Shown here: positions 21,758-33,130 of the stretch, in pieces | Position numbering within the stretch: the stretch's first letter is position 1 | How the letters are laid out: each line of letters starts with the position of its first letter | Source: Blasia pusilla | Taxonomy: Eukaryota; Marchantiophyta; Marchantiopsida; Blasiales | Assembly (NCBI GenBank): GCA_050084515.1 | Contig: CM114272.1 | Span: forward strand, 40,114,001 to 40,178,000 | DNA length: 64,000 nt | Direction of reading: 5' to 3' | Notes under the pieces: model-generated | The model's input: the letters and a program-made list of their open reading frames with translations, nothing else | Told to the model about the DNA's origin: nothing | Databases searched by the model: none | Translations under genes and position numbers: made by a program

Positions 21758-24700
21758 CTAGTGCTCCGAGCTCTCACGTTTGCAACTCCAAGCTCTGCAG
21801 ATCCGACTTCGACTCCAACTTCGCACACTCGTAACAATGTTGTTCTTCTTGAAGAGATTCCGAATGTTATCAACCTCAGCGGATCTGTTGGACACCAATC
21901 GGGCCCTATGTCCGCCTACTGCGTTCCTCTTGAGTATCAGGCAATAGTTTGCTTTCGTCTCGCCCTTGAAAATGTTCAAGCACATTCTTGTCGCATTTAG
22001 CCGCCCACGCACGATGGTAATTGCATTTTTGAGTTGCCTCCACTTGCTGCTCCTGCTCAAAAGAAGGATGGAGGATGCCTGAAGGGTATGGACAGAAAGT
22101 CTGATTGTCATCGATGGTGCAGGCTTCAACGGACGGTGCTTCCATCCCGAGATGGTCCTTGGATTGTCTCCCCGCCGCCAATGCGTGGGAGCCTTGGAGT
22201 GTAGAAGTCCAGCATGCCCGTATCTAGAGCGCAACGGGTGAGTCAATACGTCATAATCCCCCCAAGAATGCAGAAACTCCATACGAGGTGGGTGCCACAA
22301 TACCGTCGGGAGGCCATCGATGTCCTCATTGTCGCATCGCCCTTCGCGTTGGAGCGTGTCCCGCATACATACTTTTCATTATCCATGACTCGGGCTCCAC
22401 GTGAGAGTATACAAGGTGGCGATTCATGTTGGCTCCCACACTCATCCTGTGGATCGATGCAATTCAAAGACACGTCAAGGAGGATGTGGCGAAGAAAGTA
22501 GCCGAGGTCTTGAAACTCTCGGGTTCAAAGCCGGGGTGATCAAGCTCACAACGGCATCACAAATTTGTGAACAATTGCTTGGAATCCTGGACGTAGGCGA
22601 GATCACGGCGGTTGAGGAGAAACAACTCGGGAAAATCTCGCATTTTCGCTGATCCTGAATGCTTCCGAATTTGTGCGCCGATCACGAGTTCGGATGGAAA
22701 GACGGCGAAATGGATGCCATCGCAGAATCAAGGCCAACTCCAGATTTCCATTCATTCAGAGATGGCAGTTCATGGGCCAAGGAGGCAAGGGATCCACGGC
22801 CTATGTCTTCAAAATGTCAACCACAGTCCTCGAGTGGCCTCGATCTTATAGATCGAATGAGGGAAGGGGAAGATCTTTACGGAGCGGGTCACTTTGATAT
22901 TTGCTCTGAGTCTTGAAGATGGTTGACGATGGGTGCTCACGTTTATGACCATGTGGAGAAGGGACTCAAAACTATATTTGTGTGTGAAGTAAAGCGGAAG
23001 ACGTTGGTAGTTTGAAGATGTCTTTGGTTACTCTTATTGGAGGTGGTGAAGGAAAACAAAAGGCCACCTCCGGAAATTTATGGGTTCATGGCGGACAATG
23101 CACAACCTGGGTGGATTGCTATCCGGGAAGTGTTATGGGGTGGAGAGGTTCAACCGGAGAGGGAAAGGTCGGATGCTTTCCATTGGCAATAGTTGGGACC
23201 CGGTACACCAAATCTTGCATCAAGGAGAATAAGAGGAGAGAGCATGTCACTCTACTCCAACGCTGCAAGGACAAAAACCTTGAAGCAGCCATGGACGGGG
23301 CCAAGAAGAACTTCATGGGTGGTGGAGGAAGCATGTGATTGAGGGAAGTACAAAGAGTTGTGCTCTTGGTTGAGTTGGTGGATGCGATCGGACAATGGGG
23401 AAACTTCATGCAGCAGTGAGTTCACTATTTTGTCTTGTCAAGCTCACGCTGAGAATTGTTTGTAAAGTTGTAGCTCAGGGTGAGAAGCGTGGGAATTATA
23501 TGGATTTCAAACCGAAGAAACCAAGCAAGCTCTCGGATGCGACGGGTTGCCCGAGTGTGCAACCCGACGGAAACCGACGGGTTGCCCGAGTGTGCAACTC
23601 GACGGGTTCCGACGGGTTGCCCGAGTGTGCAACTTGACGGAAACCGACGGGTTGCCCAAGGGTGCAACCCGACGGAAACCGACGGGTTGCATCCAGATGT
23701 TTGGTGCAACCCGAGTGTGCAACCCGTCGGGACCCGACGGGTCACAGAGTCGTCATGGGATGCCTCGGCCTTGCAACCCGTCGGGTTCCGACGGGTTGCA
23801 GTAGGTGGGTTTAAGGTTACAACACGTCGGTTTTCGTCGGGTCGTAGAGTCGTTCATGGAATGCCTCGGGCCTGCAACCCGTCTGGTTCTGACAGGTCAC
23901 TTATTTCTTTGACTCCTGGGTTATTTTCGTTCCCTTGTAACATTGCCGTCGTTGTAGGGATTGAACGTTCATGAATGCCCCAACACAAGTGGAGCAGAAA
24001 GTGTTCATTCCTCTTGGAGGTCGTCACAAGCATGCCAACGAATTTCACTTGTGGAGGCATGCCAACAAGACCAGGAAAGAGCAATGCTACAGTCTGCAGC
24101 ATCCCATATCTTTCTCACAAAAGGCATAACAAAAGGAAAAGGGCCGTCGATCTACGAGCTCTATGTCAGGGCGGCTGTGAGATCTGGTGATGAAAAATTG
24201 TATGTCGAAGCCTTCAACCGGTGCGTAGCTGGAACTCCACTCAAGCAAGACGTACACATTGATGGGGATATTCGTGGCCGGGTTTCAAGACGTCCCATAC
24301 AGATGGTGGTAGAGCAGTCCGAACGAGACTCGTGGAGACCAGATAAGTATCTTGACTTCAGCGGTGTGAAGAGGCAAAGATCGAGAACGAATCCGGTGAT
24401 TGATTTGGATGAGGAAATTACGCCGCCCAGGTATTCGGGGACCCCGGACCCGTCCCAAATCCGTGATGGAGTTACTTCTCCAAAATCAGTGAATGTTTTA
24501 TTTCAAAAGCCCTCCGTTGCTGGAAGTTTGCAACATCCTGTCACTGGGGTGGTTCAACAATATGGGATTCCGGTAATGGAGGTGGATTGCAACCTTAAAC
24601 GGTGGCATATATCTCGGAGCAACCTAGGACGTGGACCCACCTGCAAGGCAGGATCTGATGGCATTAGGAGAGCATGCGGCACTTTCCTAAATAAGAATCG

Positions 24701-25451
24701 CACAAGGATCGACGACCTCTGCCTGGGTTTTGGGGACTCAAAACCTTTGATCGTTTCACGAGGACCGGGGATCAATTGAAGTACTTCTTCTGCCCAAATG
24801 AATCATGCGCTTTCCGTGAGTCTTATCCGGCTGCCATTAGAGCTCCCGGGAATACCCCCACGATTTGGCCCATCGCCGCAGGCACGAACTGCACTCAAGA
24901 CGAAGTGGACAATCTTACAAGTGCCGGTTTCAGACTCGTAGACGGGGGAAGTTCGGAGCATGTTAGCATTACATGAGAGACCTTCGTGATTTAGTATTCA
25001 ACCCAAGATTGATGTCAACATGTACCCGGAGAAGGTGGATGATCTCAATCCATTATTTATGTTTCAGTCTAGAAATGGGGTGAAGAGAAACAGAATGTGT
25101 AGGCCAACGGTGGAGAGAGCAAAACGAATTGCAGCAGCTTGGGAGGCAAAAATGGAGATCATCGCCACAAAAGATGTCTTGAGTGGCAATGGAATTGGAA
25201 GGATGTATTGGGTCAGGAACAACACTGTAAATTCAAGTGTCACAGGGGTGTATGTGGTGCACATCTGTTGCTTTCCCACATGTTCATGTGATGACTTTGT
25301 CCAAAGAGAGACAAGTGGCAAAAGGTATTTCCCTTGTAAGCACATGTACTATGTGTTGCTGGTAGTTTTAAGAGAGTCGGAGGTAGGAGTAGGAATCCAA
25401 CCAATTCTGTCCCTCAAAGAAGTTCGAAGTATTTTAAACAAACCACTTTGA
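21758..25451 (+). pseudogene. MULE A transposase (MuDR/FAR1-like, SWIM zinc finger), disrupted
   Basis: Plus-strand coding pieces lie in changing frames. They include an N-terminal HNHP-like block (YKVAIHVGSHTHPVD, about 22.4 kb), IKLTTASQICEQLLGI (about 22.55 kb), a DDE-core block with YGFMADNAQPGWIAIREVL (23079-23135; the Asp codon is at 23094) followed by FHWQ, then a splice donor after FMQQ at about 23414. An intron full of palindromes follows to about 23960. The C-terminal part (23961-24779, 24776-24976, 25020-25451) ends in a SWIM finger at 25281-25343 (CSC, 15 residues, CKH). SWIM fingers and the FMxD block are known from MULE transposases and FAR1/FHY3 relatives. Several frame changes before the intron, and stops between 24779 and 25020, mean introns or decay; I favour decay plus at least one true intron. 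MULE B encodes the same protein. Confidence 0.75.
23559..23899. repeat. Palindrome cluster 4: 35-bp tandem array inside the transposase intron
   Basis: Copies at 23559, 23594, 23629 and 23664 are exactly 35 bp apart: the 27-bp palindrome plus an 8-bp linker CCGAGTGT (CCAAGGGT once). Looser copies follow near 23719, 23773, 23820 and 23874, each trailed by a related GAGTCGT.CATGG.ATGCCTCGG linker. All lie between the splice donor at about 23414 and the next coding block. Confidence 0.9.
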
Positions 25452-25732
25452 GGATGCAAAATGAGGTGGTTGATTGTACTTTTATTTTTTTCTCAACCTT
25501 CACTGTGAGCTTGAACTCTATTCAGCCCGAGGAAAATGATAGATTTTTTCCATACCTTGGATGGAAAAAGTGATTGGTTCCACACTTATGATTCCACTGA
25601 TTTTTCAGTTTTGTAAATTTTGTGCAATTTGCAACTCGTCAGACTCACAGGGGTTGCCAAAATATGGAAGAGGAAAAAAAACTGTGGGATTGTTTAATAA
25701 ATGAACAAAAATGTGCAAAAAAATTCACACAA

Positions 25733-25851
25733 AAAGTTTCCTCTCTTCAACCCAACGGAAACTCTCTTCAAAAAAAAGTATCTATTTCGGTTGAAGGTAG
25801 TTTCCTCTCTCCTCTCTCCTCTCTCCTCTCTCCTCTCCTCTTACCGCACCT
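25733..25851. repeat. Right terminal repeat of MULE A with a CT-rich heptamer run
   Basis: Read inward on the minus strand it is AGGTGCGGTAAGAGG, GAGAGAG-type heptamers, GGAAACTACCTTCAACC, an A/T run, GAAGAGAGTTTCC. The same order occurs at 54049-54160 at the edge of MULE B, which identifies both as the same transposon end. The (TCTCTCC)n run is at 25803-25838. Confidence 0.85.
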
Positions 25852-25860
25852 CCAACATTC
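25852..25860. repeat. Target-site duplication (right) of MULE A, CCAACATTC
   Basis: Directly follows the transposon end and restarts the gypsy RNase H sequence (CCAACATTCCTGCAACC), exactly as in the uninterrupted copy 2. Confidence 0.85.
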
Positions 25861-25861
25861 C

Positions 25862-26866
25862 TGCAACCGCGAAGTCACTAGCATCGGTATGCACTTCGAA
25901 CGGTTTGTCAAACTCCGGCAGCTTCAATATTGGTTCCTGCGATAGAATCGGCTTCACTCGGATGAATGCCTCATTAACTTCCTGGGTCCAAGTCGTGTTG
26001 GCAAACTTTGTTGTCCAATCCGTGAGAGGTCTCACAATTCCCGAAAATTTTTTCACATAAGTGCGATAGAACTGCACGGCACCTATGAACCTCCTCATTC
26101 CCTTTACAGTGGATGGGGGTTCCCACTCGACAATCGCTTTCACCTTCTCCATATCTGGAGTGATGCCATCTGCACTGACCACGTGACCTAAGAATTTGAT
26201 CTTGCTCAAACCAAATTCGCTCTTCTCTACATTCGCATACAGCTGATTTGCCCTTAGCTTAGACAAGACCGCTCTCACATGTCGAACGTGCTCCTCTAGT
26301 GACTTCGAATAGATAAGTATGTCATCAATATAGATGATAACATACTCATCCATTTCCTTGTGAAAAATGGAGTTCATCAATGTGGTGAACGTTGGAGGCG
26401 TGTTACATAGACCGAAAGGCATCACTACAAACTCAAAGGAACCATATCTTGTCCTACACGCAGTCTTCTCCACATCTGCCTCGGCAATCCGAGTCTGGAA
26501 ATATCATGACTTCAAGTCAATCCTACTGAAATATCTCGCGCCTGCCAGCCTATCAAAGAGATCATCTATCCTCGGAAGAGGATAATTGTTCCGAACCGTC
26601 ACTTTATTCAGCGCATGGTAATCAACACACAGCCTCATCTTTCCATCCTTCTTCTTTACAAAAAGAACAAGTGCTCCATAAGGTGACTTGCTAGTCCTAA
26701 TGTAACCCTTTTCCAAGAGCTCACTTAACTTCTTTTTCAACTCAAGAAGTTCCTCTTGATTCAACCTATATGGTGCTTTTGAAGACGGTTGGGAACCAGG
26801 TATGATCTCTATCTTATGATCAACGGCTCTATGTGGCGGCAACTCAATCGGAAGCTCATTTGTCAA
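25862..26866 (-). pseudogene. Gypsy reverse transcriptase (one in-frame stop)
   Basis: A single frame interrupted only by TGA at 26504-26506; copy 2 has GGA there. It contains the N-terminal RT block ([34 protein letters not shown]), [29 protein letters not shown], and the catalytic YIDD motif followed by ILIYSKSLEEH. It then runs through the connection domain into LPEFDKPFEVHTDASDFAVAGML, where MULE A cuts it. This is the standard Ty3/gypsy enzyme that makes cDNA in the virus-like particle. Confidence 0.9.
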
Positions 26867-27286
26867 GACATCCTCAAACTCCTTGACCAGTTCTTGGATT
26901 GGTTATGGGATTCCCCTTGAAGAAGTGTCCTAATCTCTCCGTATTCTGCTTGTAGCCTCCTCCACTTGTCTCATCAAGCAGAGAAATCCATCCTCCAACT
27001 CGGTCATGCTCCTCCTTGTAATCGAGTTCACTAACTCCTTTTTCTCTGGAACCTCACGGACCAACCGCACCTGTAACCATTTGCCTTTTAGCAAGACGCT
27101 CAACCTCAAGAGTCTATGTCTTTACTCCACCTCATACGCATCTAGGAATGTATTCCCCAAGACTCCGTTAATGCCATCCATTTCGCACACAGTGAAATTC
27201 TCCTTCAACTCGAATACCCCGCATCCTACTGTCAAAACCAAGACCGAATCAAAAGTCCGATGAGACTTGCCTCCTGCAAATCCTAC
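26867..27286 (-). pseudogene. Gypsy protease-RT linker with several stops
   Basis: In the same codon phase as both the protease and the RT pieces. The translation is coherent (for example DGINGVLGNTFLDAYEVE) but contains several stop codons, the first directly after the protease piece. Confidence 0.7.
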
Positions 27287-27634
27287 TCAAATGGGCTCAT
27301 CCGCCTTAGAGGTAGAAAACCCCAATTCCTTCATGATTCTTGGACTTAGGAAGGAGTGCGAAGCACCTGTATCCACGAGCAACAACACATCGCGATCAGA
27401 AATCTTGGATCTTAGGTACACCAAATTGTGCGTCCTCTTGGTGACTTGAAGGGACGTCTCGAGATCACCCGTCAACTGATGCTTAGCAGCAAACGCAATC
27501 ATACTCCCATTACTAACCTTTGGTTTCGAACACACTTTCGCCAGGTGCCCCGGTTTGCCACAGTTGTAGCATATGACCTTGCCGTTCTCTGACTTCGAGT
27601 GTTGTCCTCCTCTCGGCTTCGCATGAAGTTCCAC
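27287..27634 (-). pseudogene. Gypsy CCHC zinc knuckle and aspartic protease
   Basis: The zinc knuckle is at residues 22-35 (CYNCGKPGHLAKVC: Cys22, Cys25, His30, Cys35). The protease active-site block is LLLVDTGASHSFLSP. The knuckle packages genomic RNA and the protease processes the polyprotein. Gag upstream is in another frame, so a frameshift lies in 27499-27634. Confidence 0.88.
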
Positions 27635-28556
27635 TCGTTTTGCTGTCGGGACACACTACTCTCCTCGAGGCCCCCACTCCAGAATCTTTTGAACTTCTCC
27701 TTATTTTTTGACGTCTTCGAAAAACCTTTTGGCTCAAAGGGTTTCTGGGTTTGGACCTCATCGTCCCCAATCCGCTCCGCTTGCTTCAGAAGATCCGCGC
27801 AGGTATGTGGCAACATTGGCATTCGGAAAAGGGCCTTTTTAGCGCTCGGCTTGAGTCCACTAATGAAGATAGCCTTCTTCGCATGCTCATCCATCTTTGG
27901 AATAGAAGTCAGTTTTGCACTAAACTTTCTCACATACGGGCTTAAGGAACCACTCTGCCGCATCCGCACGCATTCCACCGTGTCGCGCAACCCTTGGTAC
28001 TATGGAGTGAATCGATCCCCAATCAACACCTTAAACTCCTCCCAACTCAGAGGTGACTCGCCCGCAAGATATTCCTCTCGTTGAGTTTTCCACCATTGTA
28101 GCGCATGATCCTTCAGGAAAGTAACGGCTACTGTCACCTTGTCCTACTCATCTGCCCTCTGCGCCTCGAAGTACAGTTCCAGTTTCGTAAGGAAATCCTT
28201 CACTTTCCGCGAGCGCCCCACCCCAGTGAATGGCGTGGGCAGGTTTGTCTTGCAGAGCTTTGTGCCCGCACTTGGAGTTCGAGTGGCCTCCAACTCTGCA
28301 ATCCGCTTGCTTTGCTGGGACATCTGCTCCACCAACAACTTCAACAAGTCCAACGTCTGGCTTGATTCGGTCAGTTCCCTTGAGTTTGGGCCCGATGGTC
28401 CTGCGGAAGGATTCGCCTCTAGAACGTCCTCACGTCTGGAATTCAGCTCTTTGGGAGTCTTCGTCTGCCCATAGATTCACGGTCTGGCATTGGCTCCTCT
28501 CTTAGTTCACGTCGCTTGATTCGGCGCTTCTTGAGTTGTTCTCCTTTGATCGCCAT
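27499..28556 (-). pseudogene. Gypsy gag, frameshifted
   Basis: It starts at the ATG at 28556, shortly after the PBS, with a very basic N-terminus (MAIKGEQLKKRRIKRRELREE), then breaks by frameshift near 28450. A gag piece with a coiled-coil-like start and PFTGVGRSRKVKDFLTKLELYFEAQ (28353-28144) follows, then the capsid core with SGSLSPYVRKFSAKLTSIPKMDEHAKKAIFISGL (27990-27499). Chromovirus gag normally has this order. At least two frameshifts make it non-functional. Confidence 0.8.
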
Positions 28557-28691
28557 TTTCAAGCCAACTCACTCAGATCTCCTCCTCGTTTCTTGCGTCC
28601 CTCCTCGAGCGTCTGAGTCTAGCCGCTACCTTGAGTTTTCCCAAGCATCCGGTTGATCTCATGACCCCAAGTTTTTGCTCACCAAGGATTA

Positions 28692-28703
28692 GCTCTGATA
28701 CCA
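28692..28703 (-). promoter_or_regulatory. Primer binding site, Met-tRNA type
   Basis: On the minus strand TGGTATCAGAGC begins two bases after the 5' LTR's terminal CA. It is complementary to the 3' end of initiator methionine tRNA, the usual primer of plant Ty3/gypsy elements. Confidence 0.93.
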
Positions 28704-28705
28704 CT

Positions 28706-29702
28706 TGTCGCGCCCCTACTCTCCTTGAACGCCAATATTTAGTGTTGCGGAAGCGTACGTTCAGCAGGTCACGATCTCATCGCCAATCTGCGCCCAAACA
28801 CGCACTCTCGTTAGTCGCGTGTAGGCCAACCAGCGTTCCAACCCACCGAGTTCTCAACTCGGCGTCTCATCAAGCTCAACCTTCCTTAGTTCCTAGTTTC
28901 CAAAACACGGCAAGTGCTTCAAGACTTGGAACATACTTCCTGGTTAGTCCAGGGATCTGAAACGGCACTTGCGCGCCTAGCGATCCCAACTGTTCAACGG
29001 ACCTCGTGTGAGCTCCAAACCGAGACCCAAGTAATTGAGTAACGCGGTGAAATCCAAGAGGGATGTCTAAAATTGCCTCAATAGACTTGGTGAAGGTTTT
29101 CCAACCCAACCCCCAAACTCGCGTTCCGTTCCATGCCCTTGAGCCGCCCCACGGCGCCCAAAGTGGGGTTCGGGTTCCAAGCACTCTCGGAGATCTTCAC
29201 CCTTATTAGTACTTCTAAGGTTCTCCAATAACCCCTTCGGAAAAGGAGGGTCGGGCCTTTCATTGTGGCCCTCAACCCGACTCTACTTACAGTCGTTTCT
29301 GGGTTGTTTCTCAGCCGCTGCTCATGCGTTTTTAGAGATCTTTAGTGCGTTTGAACCAAATTTCCATAAGCTTTCTAACGCACCCTTTTTTAATCCAAAC
29401 GCATCTTGGCGCTAAAAGTTATGGCCATAAATACAGTCAGAAACTCTCAAACGCTAGTGGCGTTCCAAATCCGGAGTCTTCCTTTGGCAACCCACTTTCT
29501 AGACTCGACTCCTTTCAAGTCTCATCCCGCATTTGGTCTTGGTTTCTCGGTCGCGACCACAACATTTGAAACGTGAAGCCTGCTCGCGTCTCATCTCTTG
29601 TCTCCTCTTCGAGACTACTCCAACGCGCAAACCATGTTAGCGTGAGCCCGCTAATGTTCCGATGTTCCGCTTGGCACTCGTTTGGTCATGAGGGTCATGA
29701 CA
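28706..29702 (-). repeat. 5' LTR of gypsy copy 1 (997 bp)
   Basis: TGTCGCGCCC to GGGTCATGACA in plus orientation. It pairs with the LTR at 9567-10568. The minus-strand start differs slightly (TGTCATGACC against TGTCGCGACC), consistent with mutation after insertion. Confidence 0.92.
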
Positions 29703-29707
29703 GTTAG
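29703..29707. repeat. Target-site duplication GTTAG (right) of gypsy copy 1
   Basis: Partner of 9562-9566; it immediately follows the LTR's terminal CA. Confidence 0.85.
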
Positions 29708-31860
29708 TACCTTGTGTAGTACAGATCGCTAGTAACCTGCTAGGATGAGGTTATCGGTGTGCACGGGTCACCCATAGAGATGCCCAAGGGGGGATATATC
29801 TCAGATGAAGCTCATTCAGAGCTCATCTTCCTTAGGAACAAACCCATGTTGGGATCTGTGATAAAACAAAGCTTTCATGTATGTAGCCTGGATTCTCTCT
29901 TGAAGAGTGGGTTAGGATTGATCGAAGATCACACACATTGAGAGTTTTTTTTATACTTCCTCGTATTATTACAATAGTGTATATCACTGATATGGATGTT
30001 TGGATGAAGCATGGTTTATTCCAAGTTCCATCAGATTTCACATTCACAATGAACTTTATATCCTAAAGAATATGCACACTCCTTCTGAATAATAAGAGAA
30101 AGTGAGACTCTATTTCAAGAGTAGAGCACAAGTGAGGTGTTGTGGGTTTGTAGGAATTGCAATCCAGTATATCCTGACAATGTGGGAGGATATGGGGTAG
30201 AAGAATTGTTAAAATCAAAGTAAAATGTTAAGAATTGAGAAATTTATGAAGTGCAAGAGATTTGACAATAATTGAAGAGGGGAAGGCTTCTCAATTCTAG
30301 TGGATTTGGTCAAGAGTAAGTAGAGAAATTAAGGATTAGATTGTAGGGACGGAGTTCCTAAGAATATTTTGGTGAGGAGGTCAGTGTCAATCATGACTTG
30401 ATTAAGTGTGGGTTGGTTAGCAAATGTGTGGGCACTTTGTTGTTGATTTTGAGTGAGACTCGCTTGATTCTGGACCAAATTGAATGGAAGTTGGTCAATA
30501 GGATAATCAAGCAAGGAGAAAAAGTAAGGAGGACAAACTTCTATTATATTGTGCAAGATTTCATGAAACTTGAGTTCACCATAGGAACAAGCGCAAAAAA
30601 ATGAGTCTAATAGTGAAAATGAGACTAAAAATAGAGCTCATTTGAATAAGATTCCCCACAACCGCATAGATTCCTTGAGAAGAGTGGGTCATGGATGTGG
30701 AAAGGGTATAAGAGTAGTGGTGGAGCTGTTGTGCGAGGCATCACAACTTAAGTTTTGATAGCCCTTGTTTGGAAAAGTGAGAAGAAGTGAGGAGGAGAGC
30801 TTCTCACTCTATCATAACTCAAGTTCCGCTAACCGTTGTTGGTGAATGTGGTCTACGCAAGGAAGACGCTACATAGTGTAGTTGTCCCTTTATGAGTGGT
30901 TGAACAGGTCGGGACGCTACTAGTGTGGAGGATCTAGTGTCTCGATTTTGGAGCCGTTGCTGGAGCATTGTTGGAGCTGCTATCCACGGAGGAGAGGCAT
31001 GGGAACTTAAGTTTTGATTTAGGAGAGCCTTCCCTTGAGGCAGTTTGAATTCAAAATAGAGCGGAGAAGAGGGAATTGGAACCAAAGTTTCAATTCAACA
31101 TCAAGGGTCATCTCAGCCTGGAAAGGGTGATAAGGGAGCTCCAAAAGGGATTTTGAACTCAAGTTCCAATTCTAGCACACTTGAACCTAGGCGTGGTTCA
31201 ACTACATGGTGTTCATCTCAACGGTGTCGCATAGAGCAGTGCAGCAGAAATGACAAATAAGGCTTCAAGGCGCGAGGCTTCAAGGCGCAAGAGGCGTCAA
31301 AGGTGTGAGTGGGCGTCACAAAGATAGCTTGGTGGCGGGCTTGAGGACTTGGAAAGTTGGTGTTGATCAACATAACTTCTAGGTCATCCATCATAGTTCT
31401 ATTCCTCTAGAGCATTTGAGAGTTCTTATGCATTTTGTGTCACCAACACATCCACCAGGAAGTGATGCCTAGTTGTTGCACGTATGGGAATTCAATCACT
31501 TACCTTGATTATTGTGGAGATGTTTGAAGGGTGATTTTTTTGAGTGACACGCATTATTATTAGTGCGTTGGTGAGTGCACGACACTACCGCGGCTATTGT
31601 AGAGAACTTTGGTGTGATGGATGCATACTACACTAATCAAGGATGACTTAGTGTGCGAACTATTTGCCGAGTGTTGGTCTTGAGTGAGATAGGTGGGGGC
31701 ATGTCCATAGTTTGGGCATTGTCTAGTGAAGAGTTTGTGGCTCCGGAGTGAGCCAACTGAGCGGAGTTTGTAGGTTTCACCACGGCACATCCACAAAGTG
31801 TTGGGGAACGTAGTATATAGTGGTAGCAATGGCGGAGTAAACCGTCCGAGCGTGTATAGG
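29708..31860. other. Flanking region, no gene recognised
   Basis: Before the gypsy insertion this joined directly to 9561. Only short frames occur and none matches a family. The text is purine-rich on the plus strand with simple direct repeats (for example GGCTTCAAGGCGC twice at 31262-31290). It may be decayed retrotransposon sequence, since a gag remnant follows. Confidence 0.4.
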
Positions 31861-31864
31861 CTTC

Positions 31865-32590
31865 TCATAGACTCTCCCTCACTCTTTGCTGAAACTCATG
31901 AATCGACTTGAGCTTTTTGGTCCTCACCCCTCGATAGTTCCTCCCCAACTCTCGGAAAAAATCAACCAACGGGTCGAACCTGGGTGGTACTCGGTTGATC
32001 CCAATTTTCAAACTTGGGTCAACAACTCCTCTAAGTATCTCCTCTGTGCGGGTAGTGGGTGTTAGTGCATCTGTTTCATCATACATCGCTGGTCTTATGA
32101 GGGACACATACCCTCGAGACCAAAATAGTCTCCATGCTTCAATCTCCGCCTTATGGACAATCCAATGCTCATGATAATTATCCATGGGATGGCCCTCCAG
32201 ATCCTATGAAAGTCCCTTCCAAGCCATGGAGGGGTCGAATCTCTTTTGGTTCAGCATCTTGAGTGCATCACACCAACTGTTGAATTCTTCATAAAATCAT
32301 CCAACTCGATGGTTCCTGCCATGCTTGAGAACCATTGGGGTCTCCTCGTGGACCCATAGTTGTCGCGTTCATCCATGTCCCACAACAATGGTGTGGCGAC
32401 ACTCACAATACTCCATGGCCTCTCGGATAACTCAGAATCCGTTGACATCACCTCTAGAGCAAATACAACTCGCGGTTGAGGTGGTTCCTCATGTGGAAAC
32501 TCTTGATACCTAGCCTCATTCCTTTGATTACAATGATTTAGGGTGTGATGGAGGTACATGAGATTTAGTTTTGGTATGCGATGCTAGACC
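31865..32590 (-). pseudogene. Retrotransposon gag remnant
   Basis: Two adjoining minus-strand pieces give WFSSMAGTIELDDFM then EFNSWCDALKMLNQKRFDPSMAW, followed by AEIEAWRLFWSRGY, PRFDPLVDFFRELGRNYRGV and KLKSIHEFQQRVRESL. The spacing and Trp/Phe pattern resemble the LTR-retrotransposon gag fold, but the sequence is unlike the gag of copy 1. A frameshift near 32290 and a stop near 32210 break it. Assignment to gag is a judgement by pattern. Confidence 0.45.
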
Positions 32591-33130
32591 GCGAGCTTCG
32601 AAAGAAAGTGCGGGATATGACTGTCTTATATGTTGGTTTGCCTACTCTCAAGTATGTATTTATGTTGGCGGGGCATATTCAACTCAACATTCTTGAGGAC
32701 AGAGTGTTGCCGACATGTGCGTCATCTTCAAGGGAGATTATACGAGTGAAAGTGTCCTTATTAGTGTCATAGTGCACTACACGAGATTGAGTCATGGGAC
32801 CGAGGGCTACAAGAGGATACCACAAGCTAGATCCACAACCGGTATAGTCTTACGTTGGGCAGCAGGGCTCACGTATTTCTTGTTGGACATGTGGAGGATC
32901 ATACCTTCAACGAGATTGTCGATAGCATAGTGGAGTGGAGGAAGCACCTTCACTTGTGTATGAGGTGGTCAAGGGGAGGCCACCCTTACCTCAATGTGAT
33001 CATTGCCAGAGATACAGTCACACATTTAAGAGATGTTTTGAACCCCACCTTGAGTTGTATCCCGATGGAGGTCGAGGCATGGAGATGGTAGAGAATGAGG
33101 TGTAGGAGGTCGAGGATGTGGTGGAGGTAG
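32591..33130. other. No gene recognised
   Basis: Short frames only. It borders the left truncated LTR of gypsy copy 2 at 33131. Confidence 0.4.

Larger units (their letters stand above)
13696..25851 (+). mobile_element. MULE A: 12.2-kb two-gene Mutator-like element with palindrome arrays
   Basis: Inserted in the gypsy RNase H/RT region with a 9-bp target duplication. The ends are purine-rich and imperfectly inverted: the left begins GGGGGCTGGTATTCTGGCAG then GAGAGGAGAGGAAGAGAGG, and the right, read inward, begins AGGTGCGGTAAGAGGAGAGG. Inside are a plus-strand SWIM-type transposase (about 21.7-25.45 kb) and a divergent minus-strand gene (ORF2, about 20.15-16.5 kb) of unknown function. They are separated by about 1.6 kb that contains a palindrome array. 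Both genes carry lesions. MULE B (54 kb onward) shares both genes in the same divergent arrangement, so the gene pair belongs to the element family and is not a one-off capture. Confidence 0.88.
9567..29702 (-). mobile_element. Ty3/gypsy chromovirus (copy 1), split by a nested 12.2-kb Mutator-like element
   Basis: Read on the minus strand the order is 5' LTR (29702-28706), Met-tRNA-type PBS (28703-28692), gag with a CCHC knuckle, protease, reverse transcriptase, [MULE A 25851-13696], RNase H, integrase, chromodomain, 3' LTR (10568-9567). GTTAG flanks both outer ends. Without the nested element the copy is about 8 kb. Coding capacity is lost through single-base stops (for example at 26504 and 12435), a frameshift near 13500 and others in gag. 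The uninterrupted relative at 34.6-37.8 kb shows the sequence across the MULE insertion point, which confirms the split. Confidence 0.92.

Noticed and set aside
21758-22366. 202-codon minus-strand frame in the transposase 5' region
   Set aside because: The plus strand carries the transposase-like blocks conserved with MULE B. The minus frame is Arg/Ser-rich and resembles no family, so it is probably antisense to the transposase N-terminal part.
23119-23409. 96-codon minus-strand frame opposite the transposase core
   Set aside because: It overlaps the plus-strand FMADN block, which matches MULE B protein. The minus frame has no counterpart there.
23559-23698. CRISPR-like regular repeats
   Set aside because: Spacers are identical 8-mers, not unique. 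The array lies in a transposase intron of a plant-type element, and there are no cas genes.
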